Part shown: positions 59,081 to 64,000 of the stretch, one piece after another
Layout of the letters: every line of letters starts with the position of its first letter
How positions within the stretch are numbered: the first letter of the stretch is position 1
Source of the DNA: Papilionanthe hookeriana x Papilionanthe teres
Lineage: Eukaryota > Streptophyta > Magnoliopsida > Asparagales > Orchidaceae
Reading direction: 5' to 3'
DNA: 64,000 nt
Assembly (NCBI GenBank): GCA_022702705.1
Contig: CM040421.1
Location: 67,202,121 to 67,266,120 of the forward strand
Program-made: the position numbers and the translations under genes
Notes under the pieces: generated by a model
What the model saw: the letters and a program-made list of their open reading frames with translations, nothing else
The model's database searches: none
What the model was told of the DNA's origin: nothing

Positions 59081-59294
59081 TAATTGAAAATTAGGTCGGG
59101 CCGACGACGTTAAACCAAGCGTTTTATGGGAGGCAACCCATATTAGTTATCTATTTTTATTGTATCTTAATAGTTAGTCTATATTATTGAAACTTTACTA
59201 CTCAATTATTATCAAGAATCATCACATATTCGAACCATTATGATGAGAAAAGAAATTATTCAATTTAGAGCGAAATTGGACATTATTTTGGAAT
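59081..59294 (+). other. Spacer between integrase and palindrome block A
   Basis: Non-coding. The last 50 bases (GAGCGAAATTGGACATTATT) resemble the text just before the palindromes in the LTR (GAGCGAATTTGGAG), suggesting shared origin. Confidence 0.45.
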
Positions 59295-59445
59295 CTCGCC
59301 GACGGCGAGGTCGATACTCGATGACAGCGAGGTTCGCGCTTAAATTAAATTCAGTTTATTTATCGAGCTCGCTGACAGCGAGAACATGAGAGACTGTTTT
59401 TATAACTGAGTCGCCGACGGCGAGAATTTTCTCGCCGACAGCGAG
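59295..59445. repeat. GC-rich palindrome array A
   Basis: Copies or variants of CTCGCCGACGGCGAG at 59295, 59317, 59368, 59410 and 59431. Adjacent pairs are spaced 21-22 bases. Confidence 0.9.
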
Positions 59446-59578
59446 GAAGTTATAAAGATGAGTTATTTATACTCTGAATGCCGATTTGGACGGTTTCAAC
59501 ACCAATTCCTTAGTGAAAACCCATTCTTAAATCATTCTAAATCTGCCTTCTTCACTAGAATTCATTCCATTCACCATA

Positions 59579-60700
59579 ATGGCCTCCAAATTCTTAGATT
59601 CCTCTAATTCTGGAGTGTTTAACCGAAGGAAATTTGTGAGTGCGGAAGCGCAGCGGATCTTCAACAAGGTTTTGGTAAATAAAAGAGTTATCAAGGAACG
59701 GGGATTTGTCAATCGAGGATTAGAGAATTCCACTACGAAGATAGAAGAAATTATCGCGCAGCGGCACTGGGAGGTATTTTGTTACACTATGTCTGCTGTT
59801 GTTATTCCAGTTGTGAAAGAGTTCTACTCTAACTTACATGCGATCAACAATGGGAATGTCTACGTCAAGAGTAAATGAGTTATTCTCTATAGAAAACACC
59901 CCGGTATGTCACTATTCAAATTTTGTGCCTTCTTGATATAATATGAATGAGATATTTCGATATCTGACTGATGAACCAGAAGATTGGGAAATGCTTGAAG
60001 ACGGGTATGTTAGTTTCTCTGCATCACTTTTGAACCCTGTCTCAAAGCACTGACATTTTGTCATCTCATCTAAATTGTTACCTACTATGAGGGTAAACAA
60101 GGTTTCGAAGGAATGCGCTATATTGAATTATTGTATTCAAATTGGATTGCCTATTGATGTTGGATCAATAATTGTTAAGTCCGTATCGGGTTTAATTGTG
60201 CATGGGTCGGTTCACTGACTAGGACACCCATCTACTATTTTTGCATTATGCGATCGGTACCGTGGTTTCTTATGAAGCTTGGGAAAAGGTTTTGTTACCT
60301 TGAAGCCGCTTCGATCCTACGGATATGTTCCCTACTTTGACAATAATGAAGACATTACATTTATCTCTCGATAGAGCTTCACGAATAATCCTATAACGAA
60401 GGCCTATTTCGGATAAAACTGAGTTACTTATAAAGAAAATTAAAGGAATGGAGAAAGAACTGCAGAATGTGAGAGATTTAATCGACAATATATCTTATTT
60501 GATCACATTGACTGGAGGATGAAGGAACACTTTGATCATTCTGGACACCTGGAAGCTAGCTTTCTTCATTTACTGAGACAGAAGGGTTGGATCACCGAAG
60601 AATCCGCTCGGAGTTTCCCTTCGAGCCTTTCTATAACTTATTTGTGCATCATCGTCATATCGGAAATATCGGAGAAGATGAAGATTCGACCTTGAAGAGT
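59579..60700 (+). pseudogene. Athila extra ORF, copy A (Transposase_32-like), broken
   Basis: Open from ATG 59579 to a stop at 59876 (99 codons), then continued in fragments. ERGFVNRGLENSTTKIEEII and VVKEFYSNLHAINNGNVYVK match the start of copy B at 61594. AILNYCIQIGLPIDVGSII and GHPSTIFALC (60115-60255) match the middle of copy B. Identity is low in the stretch readable by eye, so the two are old paralogues, not a recent duplication. The role of this protein family is unknown. In Athila it occupies the place of an env-like gene. Confidence 0.75.
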
Positions 60701-61086
60701 AGTAGTAAAGATTTCCATAGTATGTTTGTATTTATGTTATTTGATTTGATTTAGATTTTATTATGTGTGGAGTGATGATTTGAATATCTCAAACTTAATT
60801 GAGATATGCGTCATAGTTTTGTATCAGCATTTAGTGTGTCGTGGATTGGTTTGTGATGCTGATTAGTAGTAAGGATTGAAGTTTGATTATAGAGTTTAAA
60901 ATTATGTTAGTTTGTACATCTCATGGATTTCAATATTAAAGTTAATTTGTTGTGTTGTGTGAATTTGTTTGTGTATAAGTAGCTAATATTCATATTAAAT
61001 TAATAAATGATGTGATCAGAAATATAATATAAGGCAAATCAAGGACGAAAATGAGTGACGAATTTCAGAAATTAAAATTTTTGAAT
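60701..61086. other. Spacer between ORF copy A and palindrome block B
   Basis: AT- and GT-rich, non-coding. Near its end GGACGAAAATGAGTGACGAA and the following bases resemble the text before the other palindrome blocks. Confidence 0.4.
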
Positions 61087-61235
61087 CTCGCCGACGGCGA
61101 GAAAAATCCCGCCGACAGCGAGATCGATCTCGCTGACAGCGAAGAATTTCTCGCCGACAGCGGATTTTCCCGAGAGTTTTTGGTTCCGAAAAATATTAGC
61201 TCGCCGACGGCAAGAAAAATCTCGCTGACCGCGAG
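61087..61235. repeat. GC-rich palindrome array B, 21-bp phased
   Basis: Copies or variants of CTCGCCGACGGCGAG at 61087, 61108, 61129, 61150, 61200 and 61221; neighbouring copies are exactly 21 bases apart. On the plus strand a short frame (61051-61341) reads a heptad L-A-D-(G/S)-E-x-x, which follows from the 21-base period. Confidence 0.92.
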
Positions 61236-61384
61236 GTCGGGAAAAACATATATTTTGACCGGTCAAAAACACTATTCATCATCCCCAACCTCTCATTTTC
61301 ACAAAAACCGACCTAGTGGCTTCGAGAGATCTTGGATTTGAAGCGATTTCAACACTTTTTGACACCGGATTTCATCTTCCATTG

Positions 61385-61584
61385 GTAAGAGCTTCACTCC
61401 TATGCAAAAATTTTTGATTTTCACCATATATTTTCACCACATTGCAAATTTTGGGAAAAATCAAAACGTGGAAGAAATATTCGGTGGAAATCCATGGAAT
61501 TTGATTTAAATTGCTTATAAATGTTGTAGGAAGCCTTCTTAGTATTATTTTTAAGTTTAGTGAAAATTTTCACGATTTTCACAG
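61385..61584 (+). other. Probable leader intron upstream of the intact extra ORF
   Basis: Donor G|GTAAGA at 61385 and acceptor TTTTCACAG ending at 61584 frame 200 AT-rich bases. The acceptor is 9 bases before the ATG at 61594. Both fit plant consensus well. If used, splicing would bring the region after array B next to the ORF start. Confidence 0.5.
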
Positions 61585-61593
61585 ATCGATCGT

Positions 61594-62757
61594 ATGGCTC
61601 CACGACAAAAACGTCGAGTAGAATTCGACGAAAACCGATTCATCAATGCACGAGCACAGGCTAAATATTTTGAAAACATACAAGGAAGAAAGTGCATTGC
61701 AGATCGGGTTTTCAAAAATCCGGGAGGAGAAATAGAGCGGATTATTAAGGAACGAGGTTGGGAGAATTTCTGTTACGTTCAATATAGAGCAGCTGTAGAA
61801 GTGGTTAAAGAATTTTATGCCAATTTGACTGCCACTGAAGATGCATCAGTAAAGGTACGAGGGTTTTTTGTAGATTTCAATGTTGCAAGAATTAACGCGT
61901 TCTATGAAGTTCATGACTCGCACTTTAGCGAGTATGAAACTTTTGGAACGATGGAAGGACCACTGGAGGAAGTCATTAACTTTCTCACCGATGGAACCGG
62001 AGTTTGGAAAATTAAGCGACAGGAAAGAGTGAATTTTCCTCTTTCTAAATTAAATGCAGTCTCAAAAGCTCGGTATTACTTTATTTGTTCTACTCTGTTA
62101 CCCACATATCACCACAGTGAGGTAACACGAGATAGAGCAATTCTGAATTTCTGTATTAAAAAAAACAGATGCATCAACATTGGGAGAATTATTTATCAAA
62201 ACATCCTGGCCACTCCTCGAAATGAGAGTGGAGCCGGATCGGGACACCCCGGATTAATTTTTGCACTCGCCAACTCTCCGGAGTTGAGGCTGAGAGATGA
62301 TGAAGAATGGGTGGAACCTATAAAACCACTCACAACCGCCAATATCAAGAAGTATGAATCTCATGAAGGGTGGAGATCGGGAGTGAGAAGTTATTTCACT
62401 CGGTCAAGTAGAGATATACCCTCTACTAGCTATGAACCTCCTGAGCCTACCACCCCTACCCTACAAGATCTGATGAATGAATTGACCCTGCATAGGAGGA
62501 GTTTTGAGCAGTTTAGAGAGACAATGTGGAGAAGATTTGATCATTTTGATCAAAGGATTGATAATCTAGAGAGGAGACATGATTATGATAGTGAGTACCT
62601 CCAGGCGACATTCGAATACGAAATTGCATACTATGAAGCCGAACGTCGTTATAGGAGTGGAGATTTAGATGTTGTCTTTCCGGATTGCCCGTGTATACTC
62701 GGTATCATCCTCGCTCAATCTTCTACCCTACGGATCAAGGAGGGGATGATAATATAG
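61594..62757 (+). CDS. Athila extra ORF, copy B (Transposase_32-like protein), intact
   Basis: A 387-residue frame with a clean ATG. Residues 1-110 include ERGWENFCYVQYRAAVEVVK, FYANLTAT and VRGFFVDFNVARINAFYEV, the signature of the putative plant transposon protein family. The middle part has LNFCIKKNRCINIGRII and SGHPGLIFALANSP. The region from about 295 to 355 is rich in charged heptads (RRFDHFDQRIDNLERRHD) and probably forms a coiled coil. No signal peptide or membrane segment is evident, so an envelope role is not supported by the sequence. It is the only long intact frame of this retrotransposon while gag-pol is broken. Function is unknown. Confidence 0.8.
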   Translation: MAPRQKRRVEFDENRFINARAQAKYFENIQGRKCIADRVFKNPGGEIERIIKERGWENFCYVQYRAAVEVVKEFYANLTATEDASVKVRGFFVDFNVARINAFYEVHDSHFSEYETFGTMEGPLEEVINFLTDGTGVWKIKRQERVNFPLSKLNAVSKARYYFICSTLLPTYHHSEVTRDRAILNFCIKKNRCINIGRIIYQNILATPRNESGAGSGHPGLIFALANSPELRLRDDEEWVEPIKPLTTANIKKYESHEGWRSGVRSYFTRSSRDIPSTSYEPPEPTTPTLQDLMNELTLHRRSFEQFRETMWRRFDHFDQRIDNLERRHDYDSEYLQATFEYEIAYYEAERRYRSGDLDVVFPDCPCILGIILAQSSTLRIKEGMII

Positions 62758-64000
62758 TTTGGGACTTTGATGTTGAAGATTAGGACTTTATTTGTTTTGT
62801 TTGTTTGATGTTAAGTTATTTTGAGGACTTTATATGTTTGTAATATTCAGTACTTTATTTTTTTTGAGACATTGGATGTTTGTTAGATTATTTGCTTGAA
62901 TTGTTATAGTAGTTTAGATTTTGTTTTTTTGTTAGTTAATTGCATTTGTTTTTATGTTAAATAGGACGTTAGTTTTATTTAGTATGTTTTTATTTTATTT
63001 TGTATTGTTTTAAGTTTTTAAAATTGTTAATCTGTTAGTTCAATTGTTTTTAATATGTTAGTAATTCATATGTGTAGTATAGAGTTATTTTAATTGTTGT
63101 ATTTAATACTTATCTCGGATTTTATCCTCGCATTTTCTTTAAATTGTTATATATATATGGAGAATACTAACAATACGAGGTTCAATGAAAAATGAAAAAT
63201 CCCGCAAAAATTTCAAAGAAAAAAAAGAAATACCTAAACTTCAAAGGTATGATTTATTTACTTTCCTTCTTTTTCATTATTTAGAGTAGATATAAAAATT
63301 TAAGTTTGGGGGAGAGTAAAATACAAATTTAGTTATTAACTTGTTCTCAATTTCTATTTTCAAATTATTATAAAATGATTTTTATAGCAAATTTTTCAAT
63401 TTAATTAATATGAATTATTTTATTTAATTATTATAAAAGGTTAAATGAAATATTTTTAGTGCTTTAATTAATTAAATAGAATTAAATATTTGGTTAAAGG
63501 GAATAAGAATATAGTAAACTATTTTTAGTAAGGAAAACTATATTCAAAAATTAAAATTCTTAAGTATTCAAGTGAAAAAGAAAAGATTGAAAATCAATGA
63601 AGTAAAAACTATGAAGTATATATAAGCTAAGAAATATTTCTAAGTTTCAAATTTAGGAAGATGAAAATGAAGTTCAAAATTATTAACAGGCTCTCCAGAT
63701 ATAGTAATCCTCATAAAAAAAAGAGAGAAAAAGAAAAAGAAAAAGAAAAAGAAAAAAAGAAAAATGAGGAGAAGCTTGAGGAGATGTCTTATCAAAAATT
63801 GGCTTCATTTGAATTAACCTAAAGGGAAAAACTTAGATATTTCCAAACTTATGTTTATGGATTAGAATTTTACCTAATAGTGTTTTCTTGAATTTCTTAT
63901 CATATGAATATCTTAAGTAGTTATTCTTTTAAATATAGTCATTCCCGAAATGAATAGTAAGTTAGAAATCTTAGACTCGATAACTAAATAATTTATTTCT
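62758..64000 (+). other. 3' untranslated part of the Athila element
   Basis: AT-rich, non-coding. It contains TTTAAGTTTGGGGGAGAG (63299-63316), which resembles the purine-rich sequence that recurs in plant Athila-like elements after the last ORF, and a (GAAAAA)n run at about 63720-63770. Either could act as polypurine tract for plus-strand priming. The 3' LTR was not detected before the window end. Confidence 0.55.
63720..63772 (+). repeat. (GAAAAA)n purine tract
   Basis: An almost pure A/G run of about 50 bases with six-base periodicity. Confidence 0.9.

Larger units (their letters stand above)
52145..64000 (+). mobile_element. Athila-type Ty3/gypsy retrotransposon, extends past the window end
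   Basis: Order: 5' LTR (about 52145-53590), Asp-tRNA-type primer site(s), gag, protease, RT, RNase H, integrase, then two extra ORFs and a TTTAAGTTTGGGGGAG sequence (63299). The extra post-integrase ORF of the putative plant transposon protein type (Transposase_32) and the primer site type mark the Athila lineage. gag-pol is broken by many stops. The 3' LTR is not in the window, so age cannot be estimated from LTR divergence here. Confidence 0.85.

Noticed and set aside
61051..61341. 96-codon frame with L-A-D-G-E heptads
   Set aside because: The heptad arises from the 21-base DNA repeat. The minus strand and other blocks give different peptides, so a DNA-level role or plain repeat is more likely than a protein.
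61594..62757. Possibility that the intact extra ORF is a true envelope gene
   Set aside because: No signal peptide or transmembrane segment is visible; it matches the putative plant transposon protein family instead.

Overview
This window is nuclear DNA of a flowering plant. The evidence is GT-AG introns, a plant-type two-module GTP cyclohydrolase I, a mitochondrial-type glycine-rich RNA-binding protein, and plant transposon lineages (Athila Ty3/gypsy, Ty1/copia, L1 and RTE LINEs, FAR1-type MULE, PIF/Harbinger, short MITEs). A monocot is possible, but nothing in the sequence settles the species.

Layout. 1-9190 is AT-rich DNA with no convincing gene. It holds a TTGAC-rich tandem repeat (6240-6835), a fold-back repeat around a (TA)n tract (7450-8012) and a MITE half-copy. 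9382-11133 (+) is GTP cyclohydrolase I (one intron), the first step of folate synthesis. 12681-13419 (-) is a four-exon gene for a 140-residue glycine-rich RRM protein. The two genes converge tail to tail, and they are the only intact ordinary host genes I can support.

From about 14.2 kb on, the window is nested transposons. A TIR-bounded element (14238-18140) carries a full-length 3.16 kb RTE-type LINE flanked by a 15-bp target duplication. A plus-strand copia gag remnant (18690-19459) carries a MITE. It abuts a minus-strand copia element spanning 19460-42184, whose net length is only about 4.6 kb because two elements sit inside it. One is a 5.85 kb L1 LINE (20539-26385) inserted in the reverse transcriptase next to the YVDD region, with a 15-bp duplication. 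The other is a 12.27 kb Mutator-like element (29520-41793) with about 113-bp TIRs and a 10-bp duplication. The MULE carries a FAR1-type transposase relic (-) and a Ulp1-type cysteine protease gene (+), and has itself received several MITEs.

42185-48401 is mostly unassigned, with one MITE and exon-like relics of an unidentified gene. A PIF/Harbinger element begins at 48402 with a TAA duplication and a GGGTGCGTTTGG end. It has the usual pair of genes, Myb/SANT-like and DDE transposase, and no right TIR in view. From about 52145 to the window end runs an Athila-type Ty3/gypsy element: 5' LTR, two primer-binding-site-like sequences, broken gag-pol, then two diverged copies of the extra ORF. Only the second copy (61594-62757) is intact. 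A GC-rich 15-bp palindrome repeated at about 21-bp spacing occurs in the LTR and in front of both extra ORFs.

No bacterial-style system, CRISPR array or rRNA/tRNA gene was recognised. The most unusual signals are the 21-bp-phased palindrome arrays, the duplicated and selectively preserved extra ORF with a leader intron, and the MULE's structured ends.
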